A DNA stretch of 64,000 nt from assembly GCA_964473255.1 (NCBI GenBank), contig CAYYOT010000018.1, forward strand, positions 6,243 through 70,242. Direction: 5' to 3'. This DNA is from Kuafuiihalomonas sp964473255. Its GTDB lineage: Bacteria; Myxococcota; Kuafuiibacteriia; Kuafuiibacteriales; Kuafuiibacteriaceae. Below are positions 1-9,010 of the stretch, in pieces (the stretch's first letter is position 1; each line of letters opens with the position of its first letter). The position numbers were made by a program, and so were the translations under genes. Under the pieces are notes generated by a model. The model was not told where the DNA came from and did no database searches. It worked only from the letters and a program-made list of their open reading frames with translations.

Positions 1-1
1 A

Positions 2-1132
2 TCACCGCTGGTCGCCATGCTCCCTTTAGCCGTCATCCTGGCCGCCTACTTCGCGCGGATCTCGCTGCCCGGAGGCCTCCCCGGGGGCTTGGTCGCCGTC
101 GGTTTCGGAACCGCTTCGGCCTGGCTCCTCGCCTGGCTGAAGCCGGAGGCTGCCCCGGTCAGCGCCGAAGCCGTGATCGACGGAGCCGCTCTAGTGGGCG
201 TCTACTTTCCACTTCCGCTCGTCGGCGATGTAGCCGCCGGACTCGGCCATCCTTTGTTCTGGCGCTTCTTCGTCCCCGTCATCCTCCCCATGGGTTTATT
301 CAATGTCCTCGGCTCCCTGCAGAACGTCGAGTCCGCCGAAGCCGCCGGAGACTCCTATCCGACCGGACCAAGCATGGCGATGAACGGGGCGGGGTCGATG
401 GTGGCGGCCATCTTCGGGTCGTGCTTTCCAACCACGATCTATATCGGGCATCCGGGCTGGAAGGCACTCGGTGCGCGCTCGGGCTACTCCCTCGCCAACG
501 CGGCATTCTTCGTGGTGCTGGCTACCTTCGGGCTGGGAAATTTCGTCGCGGCCATCATCCCCATCGAGGCCGGGATCGCCATCGTGCTCTACATCGGATT
601 GGTGATCACGGCCCAAGCCTTCCAGACGTCGCCCTCCCGCCACGCGCCGGCGGTCGCCGTCGGCCTGTTTCCCGCCATCGCCGCCTGGGGCGTTCTCGTC
701 ATGACCCAAACGCTCGGAGCCGCCGGCATCGCCGAGGGCGACCCGGGTCTCGCGGGACGCGTACTGACCAATCCGGATGCCTTCGGGCAAGCTGGGCTAC
801 ACCTGGAGGGTCTGGCCGCGACGAGCCAAGGCTTTCTGCTGACGTGCATGGTATGGTCGGCGGCCGCCGCCCTTCTGATCGATCAGCACTTTCGTCCAGC
901 CGCCGCTTGGATGGCCTCCGGCGCGGTTCTGTCCTTCTTTGGCTTCATGCACGCCGGGCGCATCGGCCCGGCGGGAGGGACCTACGAGCTGGGCTTTGGC
1001 GTCGGCGCGCAGTGGGCGCTGGCCTACGGGCTCACTTCGGGGTTTCTCGTGTTGTTGGGAGCAACGCATGCTGCGGCGTCCAAGGAAGGCGTCGCCCCCG
1101 GACCCGCACCCATGAAACAGGAGGGTCCATGA
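2..1132 (+). CDS. NCS2-type nucleobase (xanthine/uracil) permease, 5' end missing
   Basis: This is an integral membrane transporter, probably a proton-coupled purine or pyrimidine importer. The reading frame is open to the window edge and reads SPLVAM before the first ATG at 17, so the true start lies upstream and only the C-terminal part (371 residues from that ATG) is visible. It has about ten hydrophobic segments. The block GSLQNVESAE followed by FGSCFPTTIYIGHPG is typical of the NCS2/AzgA-like permease family around the substrate site. The tail (GPAPMKQEGP) is short and polar. Its stop overlaps the ATG of the threonine aldolase gene (ATGA), so the two are probably translated together. The substrate cannot be assigned from the sequence. 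Confidence 0.8.
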   Translation, partial: SPLVAMLPLAVILAAYFARISLPGGLPGGLVAVGFGTASAWLLAWLKPEAAPVSAEAVIDGAALVGVYFPLPLVGDVAAGLGHPLFWRFFVPVILPMGLFNVLGSLQNVESAEAAGDSYPTGPSMAMNGAGSMVAAIFGSCFPTTIYIGHPGWKALGARSGYSLANAAFFVVLATFGLGNFVAAIIPIEAGIAIVLYIGLVITAQAFQTSPSRHAPAVAVGLFPAIAAWGVLVMTQTLGAAGIAEGDPGLAGRVLTNPDAFGQAGLHLEGLAATSQGFLLTCMVWSAAAALLIDQHFRPAAAWMASGAVLSFFGFMHAGRIGPAGGTYELGFGVGAQWALAYGLTSGFLVLLGATHAAASKEGVAPGPAPMKQEGP

Positions 1133-2145
1133 ACCGTCCGGTCGATCTGCGCAGTGACACCATGACCCGCCCCACTCCGGGAATGCTCGAGGCGATGATG
1201 TCGGCGGAGGTCGGCGACGACGTCTGGGGCGAGGATCCCTCGGTTCACGCGCTGGAGACCCAGGTCGCCGAGACCTTCGCCCACGAAGCGGCCGTCTTCT
1301 GTCCGTCGGGGACGATGACCAATCAGATTGCACTTCGGGTGCACCTGCAGCCGGGCGATGAGGTGATCTGCTCGTCGGAGGCCCACATCTACAACTACGA
1401 GGGCGGCGGCATCGCGGCCAACGCGGGCGCCTCCGTCGCCTTCGCCACGTCGGAGCGCGGACGCTTCACGGCGGCCCAGGCCGAGGAGCGCGTCCGAACC
1501 GACGATCCACACCACCCGAGGACCCGTCTGATCGCCGTCGAGGACACCTCGAACCGCGGCGGGGGGGCCATTTGGCCCTCTTCCGACCTCCGAGCGCTGC
1601 GCAAGCTGGCGGACGCTCGAAGCCTGGCTCTCCATCTCGACGGAGCCCGTGTCTTCAACCGCCTGGTGGCCGCCGGTGATGCGCCGGAGGAGTACGGGCG
1701 TAACTTCGACTCCCTTTCGGTCTGCCTTTCGAAAGGGCTGGGCGCGCCCGTGGGTTCGGTGCTGATCGGACCGAAGAGCTTCATCGCCCGCGCCCGCCGA
1801 ATGCGCAAACTCATGGGCGGCGGAATGCGTCAGGCGGGTTTCATGGCCGCCGCGGGACGCTATGCCCTCGATCACCACGTCGACCGACTCTCGGACGACC
1901 ATCGCCGGGCGCGTGCGTTGGCCGAAGCGCTCGAGTCCTCCCCCGCCGTCCGCATGGTTCTGCCGGTCGAGACCAATATCGTGATCTTCGAACCGCTCGC
2001 AGCCGTGCCCGACGTGCTCGCTTCACTCGATGCTCGCGGAGTCAAAGCCGCAGGCATGGGCGCGAGAATCCGATTCGTCACCCACCTCGACATCGATGAC
2101 CAGGGTGTCGATCGCACGCTCGATGCGCTCGCGAAGCTGCGCTGA
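1129..2145 (+). CDS. ltaE: Low-specificity L-threonine aldolase
   Basis: This is a cytoplasmic PLP enzyme of fold type I that cleaves L-threonine (and allo-threonine) to glycine and acetaldehyde. The 338-residue length matches the family. It opens with VDLRSDTMTRPT, the usual aldolase N-terminus, and continues with DDVWGEDPS. HLDGARVFN supplies the Asp that contacts the PLP ring nitrogen, and the Schiff-base lysine is K202 in CLSKGLGAP. The ATG at 1129 was chosen because it matches the family N-terminus and overlaps the stop of the upstream permease. Its product glycine could feed the betaine pathway at 49-51 kb, but that link is only inferred. Confidence 0.93.
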   Translation: MNRPVDLRSDTMTRPTPGMLEAMMSAEVGDDVWGEDPSVHALETQVAETFAHEAAVFCPSGTMTNQIALRVHLQPGDEVICSSEAHIYNYEGGGIAANAGASVAFATSERGRFTAAQAEERVRTDDPHHPRTRLIAVEDTSNRGGGAIWPSSDLRALRKLADARSLALHLDGARVFNRLVAAGDAPEEYGRNFDSLSVCLSKGLGAPVGSVLIGPKSFIARARRMRKLMGGGMRQAGFMAAAGRYALDHHVDRLSDDHRRARALAEALESSPAVRMVLPVETNIVIFEPLAAVPDVLASLDARGVKAAGMGARIRFVTHLDIDDQGVDRTLDALAKLR

Positions 2146-2230
2146 AGCCCCGGAAAACGCCCGCTCGATTCCGCCGGCCGTCCCTACCTCGAGGCTCGCT
2201 CCCGTGCTGGGGAACTGATAGTCGAGGATC

Positions 2231-3442
2231 GTGTTGCTGGCCCTGGTCGAAGCACTACGGATCGGCCTGAAGAGCCTGATACGAAATCCCGGTCGAAGTG
2301 GGCTCACCATCTTGGGCCTGGCGATCGGCGTGGCCGCTTTCATCGCGATGGTGAGTTTCGGAGACGGCGCCCGACGATCGGTGGTCAAGCAGTTCGAGGC
2401 GTTCGGCGTGAACGTCCTGACGGTGCGTCAGTCGGGAGCAGCGGCGGGCAAGGGAGCTCCCCAGGATCTCAGCGACCGTGACGTGGACGCTCTGCGGGAC
2501 GCGCCGAGCGTCGAAGCCGTCGTCCCTCTACGACGACGCACGATGACCCTGAACGCCAATGGTCGACAGATACCGACCATCATCCACGGCACGACGCCGG
2601 GCTTCGAGAGCGTGCAGAGCTGGCGATTCTCCGCAGGTGGCATGTTCGACGAGACCGACGTCTTCACCCGGGCGAAGGTCTGCATCCTGGGTCAGACGCC
2701 GCTCAGGGAACTCTTCGGCAATGATGACCCATTGGGCCAGGTCGTCACCGTCGACGACAAGCTTCGTTGCCGCGTGATCGGCGTTCTCGAGGGCAAGGGT
2801 GCGGCCACGTCGGGCCGAGACCTCGACGATCTCATGCTGATGCCCGCCACGACGTTCCATGCGTATGCCTACAGCGGCGACCGCGGATACTACCGCCTGA
2901 TGGTCCAGCCGCGCTCCACGGACCTGCGCGACCGAGCACGCCAGGAGGTCGTGGAAGTGCTCCGCCGTACGCACGACCTACGCCCCGAAGCGCCCGACGA
3001 CTTTGCCATCAGCAGTCCGGACGAAGCCACCCAGACCGTCCGGAGGGTCTCCTGGATCCTCACCGGCCTGCTCGCGGGCATCGCCGGCGTCTCCCTCCTC
3101 GTCGGCGGCATCGGAATCATGAACATCCAGCTGGTGGCCGTCGCCGAGCGGACCCAGGAGATCGGCATACGCAGCGCCATCGGCGCATCACCCGGCCAGA
3201 TCCTGCTGCAGTTCCTGCTGGAGGCGGTCCTGCTCGCTCTCGTCGGCACGGTTCTCGGCGCGGCGATGGGCATCGCGATCGCCATCGTCGTCGCTCAAGC
3301 CATGAACTGGGGCTCGGCGGTTCCGGTGAGTGCGGTGCTCGGGGCGGTGGCCTTCGGAGCCGGGGTCGGCGTGCTCTTCGGTTATCTCCCGGCTCAGCGC
3401 GCCGCCCGTTTGGACCCGATCGAGGCCTTGCGGCGGGAGTGA
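2231..3442 (+). CDS. MacB-type ABC transporter permease (FtsX/MacB_PCD)
   Basis: This is the inner-membrane permease subunit of a MacAB-like export system. It is 403 residues with one N-terminal transmembrane helix (about 20-40, SGLTILGLAIGVAAF), a large periplasmic MacB_PCD domain (about 45-250) and three C-terminal helices in an FtsX domain (about 270-395) ending in LDPIEALRRE, a common MacB/LolC ending. No ATPase domain is fused; the ATPase is a separate gene at 4693. The GTG start at 2231 follows a GAGG three bases upstream. It is the first gene of a four-gene same-strand set (permease, adaptor, ATPase, TolC). The substrate is unknown: antibiotics, lipoproteins, peptides and siderophores are all known for relatives. 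Confidence 0.9.
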   Translation: MLLALVEALRIGLKSLIRNPGRSGLTILGLAIGVAAFIAMVSFGDGARRSVVKQFEAFGVNVLTVRQSGAAAGKGAPQDLSDRDVDALRDAPSVEAVVPLRRRTMTLNANGRQIPTIIHGTTPGFESVQSWRFSAGGMFDETDVFTRAKVCILGQTPLRELFGNDDPLGQVVTVDDKLRCRVIGVLEGKGAATSGRDLDDLMLMPATTFHAYAYSGDRGYYRLMVQPRSTDLRDRARQEVVEVLRRTHDLRPEAPDDFAISSPDEATQTVRRVSWILTGLLAGIAGVSLLVGGIGIMNIQLVAVAERTQEIGIRSAIGASPGQILLQFLLEAVLLALVGTVLGAAMGIAIAIVVAQAMNWGSAVPVSAVLGAVAFGAGVGVLFGYLPAQRAARLDPIEALRRE

Positions 3443-3508
3443 CCGCGGTCGCACGCCGTCGATGAAGGCTCGGCACACATCGTGTTCCGCGGTAACAGTC
3501 ACCCATCC

Positions 3509-4696
3509 ATGAGGAATTCGTCCTCCGCTGGCGGTGCGAAAACGACCGCCGTGGCCGCTACGGCCGTCGTTCTCGTTCTGCTCGGCGCCTTCTGGATGCG
3601 ACCGGCGAGCAGCGACGGGGCCGTCGCCTACCGGACCGCCCCCGTCCAGGCGATGGACCTCAAGGAGACCGTCGAGGCCACCGGTCGGCTGGCGGCGCGG
3701 GAGCCCCAGGTCGTCTCCGCGCCTCGTGCAGGCCGCCTGATCTCCGTCGAAGTCCAGCCGGGGATGCCGGTGGAGGCCGGCGATGTCCTGGCGCAGCTCG
3801 ACGACGAACAGGTGGGCCTCGAGGTCAACCGCGCGTTGGCGCGGGTGGCGGGAGCCCGGGCCAAAGTGAGCCGAGCTCGAGCGGAGCTGGGCCAGGCGGC
3901 TGCGCATCTCGAGCGGACGGCGCGCCTGCACGACAAGTCTCAAGCCAGCCCCGCTGCTCTCGAACAGGCGAGCAGTTCCGAAGCGACGGCCCGAGCTTCC
4001 GTTCAGCTCGCGGAAGCCGACCTGAGAGAAGCCGAGCAGACGCTCGCGTCGGCCCGTGCCGATCAGCGAGGAACACGCATTCGGGCTCCGCGCTCGGGTG
4101 TCGTTCTGACTACTCCCCATGAGCTCGGACAGATGGCGACGCCCAACGGACCGGTCCTCTTTCGGATATCCGCGCCTCTCGAACGACTGGAGGTCCATGC
4201 GGACGTCGGTGAAGCCGATATCGGGCGTCTGGCCGTCGGACAGTCGGCGAGCTTCGAGGTTCGGGCCTTTCCCGGCGAATGGTTCGAAGCGACCGTCACG
4301 CGGATCGGCGTGGTCGCCACCCGCCGCGCCGGCCTCGCCACCTATCCCATCACCCTGGAGTCCGCGAATCCGGACGGACGCCTTCGGCCAGGGATGTCAG
4401 CCGCCGTTCGATTCGAAGTGGATCGGTCGGACGACTGCCTCGCCGTCAAGGAAGCCGCCCTGCGTTTTCAACCTCGGGGAGCGTCGGAAGCCCCGCCCCG
4501 ATCCCGGGTCTTCAAGCGAAGCGAAGACGGGGAGATCGCCGAGATCGCGGTTCGCACCGGCGTTTCCGACGGGGCGCATACCGAGGTGGTGCCCGAGAAC
4601 GCAGACGTGCTGCGCGCCGGAGACGAGGTCATCTTGGGCTATGACACGGGTCCCCAGCGCACCGGACCCGACGTATCCTTGGGGGGCAAGCGGTGA
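3509..4696 (+). CDS. MacA/HlyD-type periplasmic adaptor of an efflux system
   Basis: This membrane-fusion protein links the inner-membrane permease to the TolC-like channel. It is 395 residues from the ATG at 3509, which sits just before a basic stretch and a hydrophobic anchor helix (about 12-32, TTAVAATAVVLVLL). It then has a lipoyl/barrel-sandwich half (RLISVEVQPGMPVEAGDVLAQ), an Ala- and Glu-rich coiled-coil hairpin (about 100-190) and beta-barrel and membrane-proximal domains. A GTG at 3482 is an alternative start but would put polar residues before the anchor. The final four bases (GTGA) overlap the start of the ATPase gene. Confidence 0.9.
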   Translation: MRNSSSAGGAKTTAVAATAVVLVLLGAFWMRPASSDGAVAYRTAPVQAMDLKETVEATGRLAAREPQVVSAPRAGRLISVEVQPGMPVEAGDVLAQLDDEQVGLEVNRALARVAGARAKVSRARAELGQAAAHLERTARLHDKSQASPAALEQASSSEATARASVQLAEADLREAEQTLASARADQRGTRIRAPRSGVVLTTPHELGQMATPNGPVLFRISAPLERLEVHADVGEADIGRLAVGQSASFEVRAFPGEWFEATVTRIGVVATRRAGLATYPITLESANPDGRLRPGMSAAVRFEVDRSDDCLAVKEAALRFQPRGASEAPPRSRVFKRSEDGEIAEIAVRTGVSDGAHTEVVPENADVLRAGDEVILGYDTGPQRTGPDVSLGGKR

Positions 4697-5394
4697 CGCT
4701 GGTGGAGATTCGGAATCTGACCAAAGTCTACGGCTCCGGCGAGACCGCACTCACGGTCCTGAAGGACCTCGATCTCGACGTGTCCAGCTCGGAGATCGTC
4801 GCCCTGTGCGGCCCGTCCGGTTCGGGCAAATCAACGCTCTTGAACATCATCGGGTGTCTCGACCGCCCCACGTCGGGCAGCTACCATCTCGCCGGGCGAG
4901 ACGTCTCGACTCTCGACCGCGCTGCTCAAGCGGCGATGCGGCTGGGTTACTTGGGCTTCATCTTCCAGTCGTTTCACCTGCTCTCGGACATGACGGCCAT
5001 CGAGAATGCGATGCTGCCGCTCCAGTACGCCGGAATCGCACCCCAGGAGCGACGTACGCGGGCGGCCGCCATGCTGGAGCGCGTGGGCCTCGCCGACCGG
5101 ATGGACCACCGACCGAGCGAACTCTCCGGTGGTCAGAAGCAGCGCGTGGCCATCGCCCGCGCCTGCGTGACCTCCCCCAAGGTCCTGCTCGCGGACGAGC
5201 CCACCGGTGCCCTCGACTCGAAGACGGGGGTCGCCGTTCTCGAGATGCTGAGCGAGCTTCATGCCGAGCGCGGCCTGACCGTGATCATCGTGACCCATGA
5301 CGAACACGTGGCGGAGTGGGCGCATCGACGCATCGACCTTCTGGACGGTCGCATCCTGCAGGACCGCAATTCGCGGGCCGCGGAGATCTCGTGA
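4693..5394 (+). CDS. ABC transporter ATP-binding protein, MacB/LolD type
   Basis: This 233-residue ATPase powers the export complex at the cytoplasmic face. Walker A is GPSGSGKST, followed by FQSFHLL (Q-loop), LSGGQKQR (signature), LLADEPTGALD (Walker B and D-loop) and VTHD (switch His). The FQSFHLL and DEPTGALDS wording is characteristic of the MacB/LolD branch rather than importers. The GTG start overlaps the adaptor's stop (GTGA), and its own stop overlaps the GTG of the TolC-like gene in the same way, so the last three genes of the operon are translationally coupled. Confidence 0.93.
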   Translation: MTLVEIRNLTKVYGSGETALTVLKDLDLDVSSSEIVALCGPSGSGKSTLLNIIGCLDRPTSGSYHLAGRDVSTLDRAAQAAMRLGYLGFIFQSFHLLSDMTAIENAMLPLQYAGIAPQERRTRAAAMLERVGLADRMDHRPSELSGGQKQRVAIARACVTSPKVLLADEPTGALDSKTGVAVLEMLSELHAERGLTVIIVTHDEHVAEWAHRRIDLLDGRILQDRNSRAAEIS

Positions 5395-6698
5395 GGCTGC
5401 TCCTCGCGATCTTCGTGGGCTTCACCATTTCGCCCACGCCGGTGCGAGCCGAAGTCGTGACCCTTTCCTCCCTGCGCGACAAGGCGCTCGAGGACCATCC
5501 GGACCTGGCGGCCGAGGCAGCGCGTCGGGTGCAGGCAGAGGCCCAAATCGCCTCGGCGCAGACCGGACAAAAGCCTCGGATCGAAGGAGTTGCCGAACTG
5601 ACCGGCGCCCCGGGCGGACAGCTGGTGACGATCCCGGAAGACCTAGCGGGAGGCCCGCCCCTCCAGGTCTCCGGTGCCCGAGCCTTCAACGACACGACGT
5701 TCGCCGAAGCGCTCGCGCCGAACGCTCGGTACTCAGCGCGAATTCAACTCGACTGGAACCTCTATGACTTCGGCCGCACGGCGGCACGGGTGCGCGCCGC
5801 GCGCGCCGAAGCCCGGGCTCGAAGGGCCGACGAAGCCGCCACCGCCGCCGAGCTCCTCGATGCGATCGATCAAGCATATCTGGATTGGCTGACCGCGTAC
5901 GAACAGGCGCGCCTGCAGCAGGCGGCGACGCAGCGTCTCGACGAGCGTCTGGAGCGCTTGACGGCCCGGCGCGACGCCGGAGCGGCGGCGGATTCGGAGC
6001 TATGGCCGGCGAAGACGGCCCTCGCCGCCCAGCGGATCCGGACCGCCCGGGCCGAGGAAGGTCTACTGCAGGCGAGGTTGACCCTGGAGGAGGCGACCCA
6101 AACCCGGCTGGACGACGATGCCGAACCCGACCGGACCCTTCTCGAGCTCGGGACCGAACCCGATGACGAAACCGCTCCGTCGACCAAGGAGGCGGAGGCG
6201 CTGGCGGCCCGGGCCTCGGCGGCGAGGACCCAAGCGCGGGTCCACGAACGCCGTCATGCGCCGCGTCTGAGCGCCGGAGCCGACGTTGGTATTCGTGGCC
6301 AGATCGACTCCATTTTCCCGGCTTACCGGGGGACAGTCGGCCTCACCTTTCCGCTGTGGGACGGCGGGCAAGAAGTGAATCGCGCCCGAGAACGTCATGC
6401 GGAGGCAGAAGCCCTGGAGGCCCAGCTCGAGCGCGTTCAGACCGCGGCGGAGCGCCGCAGCCAGCGCAATCGCCTGGCGTTGCGAGAGGCCCGGCGCCGG
6501 GTAGGGCTCGCGGGAGAGTATGCCGAAACCGCCGCCGCGCGCCTGGCCGACGTCGCTTCGCGCGAAGACGCATCGCCGGCGTGGCAGGATGAGCTGCAGC
6601 GCGCCGAAGAGACCCGAGACGATGCGGCGCTACAGCTGCTCGTGGCCCGCGTCGACCGCGCGTACGCCGCTCTTCGTCTGGGCTCGGCTCCGCGTTGA
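5391..6698 (+). CDS. TolC-family outer membrane efflux protein
   Basis: This is the outer-membrane channel of the export operon. It is 435 residues from the GTG at 5391, with a signal peptide (MRLLLAIFVGFTISPTPVRA, cleavage probably after A20). The mature part begins VVTLSSLRDKALEDHPDL and shows the two-fold pattern of long Ala-, Arg- and Glu-rich helices of TolC proteins (LNLYDFG-like WNLYDFGR, later FPLWDGGQEVNRAR). A longer upstream reading in the same frame was rejected because it would precede the signal peptide with a polar stretch lying inside the ATPase gene. The 3' end runs 69 bases into the convergent glycosyltransferase gene. Confidence 0.9.
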   Translation: MRLLLAIFVGFTISPTPVRAEVVTLSSLRDKALEDHPDLAAEAARRVQAEAQIASAQTGQKPRIEGVAELTGAPGGQLVTIPEDLAGGPPLQVSGARAFNDTTFAEALAPNARYSARIQLDWNLYDFGRTAARVRAARAEARARRADEAATAAELLDAIDQAYLDWLTAYEQARLQQAATQRLDERLERLTARRDAGAAADSELWPAKTALAAQRIRTARAEEGLLQARLTLEEATQTRLDDDAEPDRTLLELGTEPDDETAPSTKEAEALAARASAARTQARVHERRHAPRLSAGADVGIRGQIDSIFPAYRGTVGLTFPLWDGGQEVNRARERHAEAEALEAQLERVQTAAERRSQRNRLALREARRRVGLAGEYAETAAARLADVASREDASPAWQDELQRAEETRDDAALQLLVARVDRAYAALRLGSAPR

Positions 6699-7976
6699 CG
6701 CCACCTCCTCGGCGACCTCGTCGAGAAGTCCCGCGAGCCGAGCGGCGGTCGATGCGCTCGAATACCGACGGAGCGCCTCGGGCTGGGCGGTGGGAAAACC
6801 GGACAGCGGAATGCCGGACAAGGCGCACCAGACACAGGCGATCAGGTGTCGCGCGGCCTCCTCGACCTGGTCCCGCCCGTACATCCGGCCGGTGCCCGTC
6901 GTCTTCAGGACGTCGGCGACCTCGGGACTGTCGGCGAGAGCCACGATCGGCCGCCCGACCGGAAGGTAGTCGATCAGCTTGGCGGGGAGGATCTCCTCGC
7001 GACCGGGCTCCACGCTCACGAGAAGCAAGTCGGACGTCGACAAGCGCTCAGCGGCCGCTTCGTACGGTACGGCCTCCTCGCTGACGAAGCGGTCGAGCAC
7101 TCCCGCCTCCTCGGCGCGCCGGCGATCTTCGCCGGACAGTTCGCCCACCGAGCGAACCTCCAGATTGGAGAACGCCACCGGGTCGAGAGCCCGCACTCGA
7201 CGGAGTACGTCGATGGTGCGAGACGCGGAGGACAGCGGTCGAAAGCGGCCGAAGAAGCGAAGTACGAGCCGATCTCCGTAGACCGGGTCCGCCGACCATG
7301 CCCGGGGCTCGCCCGCGTAGGCGTTGGTGATCGTGACCATCTTGGCCGCCCTTCGCGGGCGCGCGGCCGCGTATCGGCTTCGAGTGCGTTCCGCGGTGAA
7401 CACGATGCGGTCGGCCGACGCGAGAACGCGCTCCTCGACCTGGCGGTCGAGCGACCGAACCCAGGCCGGTCGATTGCGCCCCCGCACGCCGCAGAGGTTC
7501 CAAGGGTCGCGATAGTCGGCGATCCACGGCCGCCCGAGCCGAATCGCCACCAGCCCCGCCAGCACGTGCGATGACCACGGGTCGGCCGTGCTCCACACGA
7601 CATCCACTCGCGAGGCACGAGCGAAGCGGAGGACGCCGGGAAGAGCGGCGAGCAGCGTCGCCAGCCAACCGTCGACCGGGACGACGCCGTCGAGTCGGTC
7701 GAGGACCAGCGATCTTCGCGGGTGCGTGTGCTCCAGACTCGAACCCCCGGCCACCATCGTTCGGTCGCCGGCGCTGCCCACGGCGTGGCGGTCCAGCGCG
7801 TCGAGCTGGATCGACTCCTCGGCCGTGGCCCTTTCCGTGGGCGTGGCCAGATGGACGACGCGAGGCTCCCACCCCCACTGCGGCAGCTCCCGCGCAAACT
7901 TGTAGGGCCGCAATGAACCCACGCGTCGGCGGGGGGGGAAGTACGGCGCGATCATGAGGACGGAGCGTGGCGCCAT
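6630..7976 (-). CDS. Glycosyltransferase, GT4-like (GT-B fold)
   Basis: This is the last gene of a four-gene minus-strand glycosyltransferase cluster. The 448-residue product opens with VLMIAPYFPP, the usual nucleotide-sugar transferase N-terminal strand-loop. The middle has IADYRDPWN and, in the C-terminal half, LLVSVEPGREEILPAKLIDYLPVGRPI, where E-x7-E-like acidic residues and a lysine bind the donor. The start ATG at 7976 shares its A with the stop of the upstream gene (TGATG). The last about 25 residues are polar and lie opposite the TolC gene, so the natural C-terminus may be a recent extension. It probably builds a cell-surface polysaccharide or glycolipid; donor and acceptor are unknown. 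Confidence 0.87.
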   Translation of the reverse strand: MAPRSVLMIAPYFPPRRRVGSLRPYKFARELPQWGWEPRVVHLATPTERATAEESIQLDALDRHAVGSAGDRTMVAGGSSLEHTHPRRSLVLDRLDGVVPVDGWLATLLAALPGVLRFARASRVDVVWSTADPWSSHVLAGLVAIRLGRPWIADYRDPWNLCGVRGRNRPAWVRSLDRQVEERVLASADRIVFTAERTRSRYAAARPRRAAKMVTITNAYAGEPRAWSADPVYGDRLVLRFFGRFRPLSSASRTIDVLRRVRALDPVAFSNLEVRSVGELSGEDRRRAEEAGVLDRFVSEEAVPYEAAAERLSTSDLLLVSVEPGREEILPAKLIDYLPVGRPIVALADSPEVADVLKTTGTGRMYGRDQVEEAARHLIACVWCALSGIPLSGFPTAQPEALRRYSSASTAARLAGLLDEVAEEVASTRSRAQTKSGVRAVDAGHEQL

Positions 7977-9010
7977 CACGCGACCTCCTCCACGAGCGTC
8001 ATTACGGCCTCCGCGGCGTCCGGTGCCGCCCACGCCCGGAGTTCCGGCGACGGCTGCGGTGCATCCTGCAAAAACCTCGAAAGCCGCTGCTCATTGATCT
8101 CGGAAAAAGCACAGCCGTCACCCGCCCCAACGGCGCGGAGCATGGCCAAGTTCAGCCGCTGCTCGTCGTCGTCGGCCTGGTGCAGGACGAACAGAGGCTT
8201 GTGAAGAGCCAGGCATTCGCTGATGAGCTGACTCCCCGCCGACGCGACGACCTGATCGCAGCGGCGAAGCTCTTCGATGAAACCGAGCCGGTCTCGCGGA
8301 CGATACTCGACGCCCTTCACGTGACCTCGACCGAACACCAGAATCCGAATGTCGTCTCGGGCAACCCGACGCAGAACCGAAGTAACGTCATCTCCGTTGT
8401 CATCGCGGAAATAGCACAACACGGTCGGCGAACCAGCCTCCTGTGCCAGCGGGGCCGGCTGGTGAAGACGATCATCGAGAACCGGGCGTGCCAGCACGGT
8501 ACGCCGGTCACGGAGCGGCAGCGGCACGAAGTTGACCGCCACGTAGCCGTCGGCCGGCCAGCTGGAAACCGTGGCCTTTACGGCCTCTCGCAACCAGGAT
8601 GGTCGGTCCAGGCTCGGCGGTCGCCGACAGCGACTGAAGACGAGTCCATGGCCCACGGCGATGACGGGGCGCCGGAGGATCTTCGCCGCGATGACGGACG
8701 GATGGTCGCCGTCCGAGACCAGAACGTCGGGCACTTCGTTCCAGCCGGCCCGAACGGCCTGGGCCACTCGACGGACCCCGAGGGTGATCGAGCGAATCCC
8801 GGGCCGGGCCGGCAGGGACTGCACCGCCGTGCAGCTGACCACGACCGGTTGCAGGATCGGCAGTGCGTCTCTGCCCGCGAACACGCGGACCGCATGCCCG
8901 CGGTGCTGCAGGCGGCGAATGATGGCGCGCGAGCGGGTGGCGTGGCCGCGACCGCGGCCATGCACATAGTAGTGGATGATCCGACCGACCCCGGAAGGGG
9001 GCGAAGTCAC
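7976..9010 (-). CDS. MurG-like glycosyltransferase (GT28-type, GT-B fold)
   Basis: The 344-residue protein starts IIHYYVHGRGRGHATRS; the GRGRGHA loop matches the Gly-rich GxGxGH acceptor or diphosphate loop of MurG-like and UDP-glycosyltransferase families. The C-terminal half has VASAGSQLISECLALHKPLFVLH, corresponding to the donor-binding region (GxxxxxEAL.xGxP). The GTG at 9010 was chosen because it overlaps the upstream stop (GTGA) and places the first beta-strand at residue 9; a longer version back to 9205 would add 65 Arg-rich residues with no family match. It is too divergent, and lies outside any mur cluster, to be the peptidoglycan MurG itself. Confidence 0.83.
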   Translation of the reverse strand: MTSPPSGVGRIIHYYVHGRGRGHATRSRAIIRRLQHRGHAVRVFAGRDALPILQPVVVSCTAVQSLPARPGIRSITLGVRRVAQAVRAGWNEVPDVLVSDGDHPSVIAAKILRRPVIAVGHGLVFSRCRRPPSLDRPSWLREAVKATVSSWPADGYVAVNFVPLPLRDRRTVLARPVLDDRLHQPAPLAQEAGSPTVLCYFRDDNGDDVTSVLRRVARDDIRILVFGRGHVKGVEYRPRDRLGFIEELRRCDQVVASAGSQLISECLALHKPLFVLHQADDDEQRLNLAMLRAVGAGDGCAFSEINEQRLSRFLQDAPQPSPELRAWAAPDAAEAVMTLVEEVA

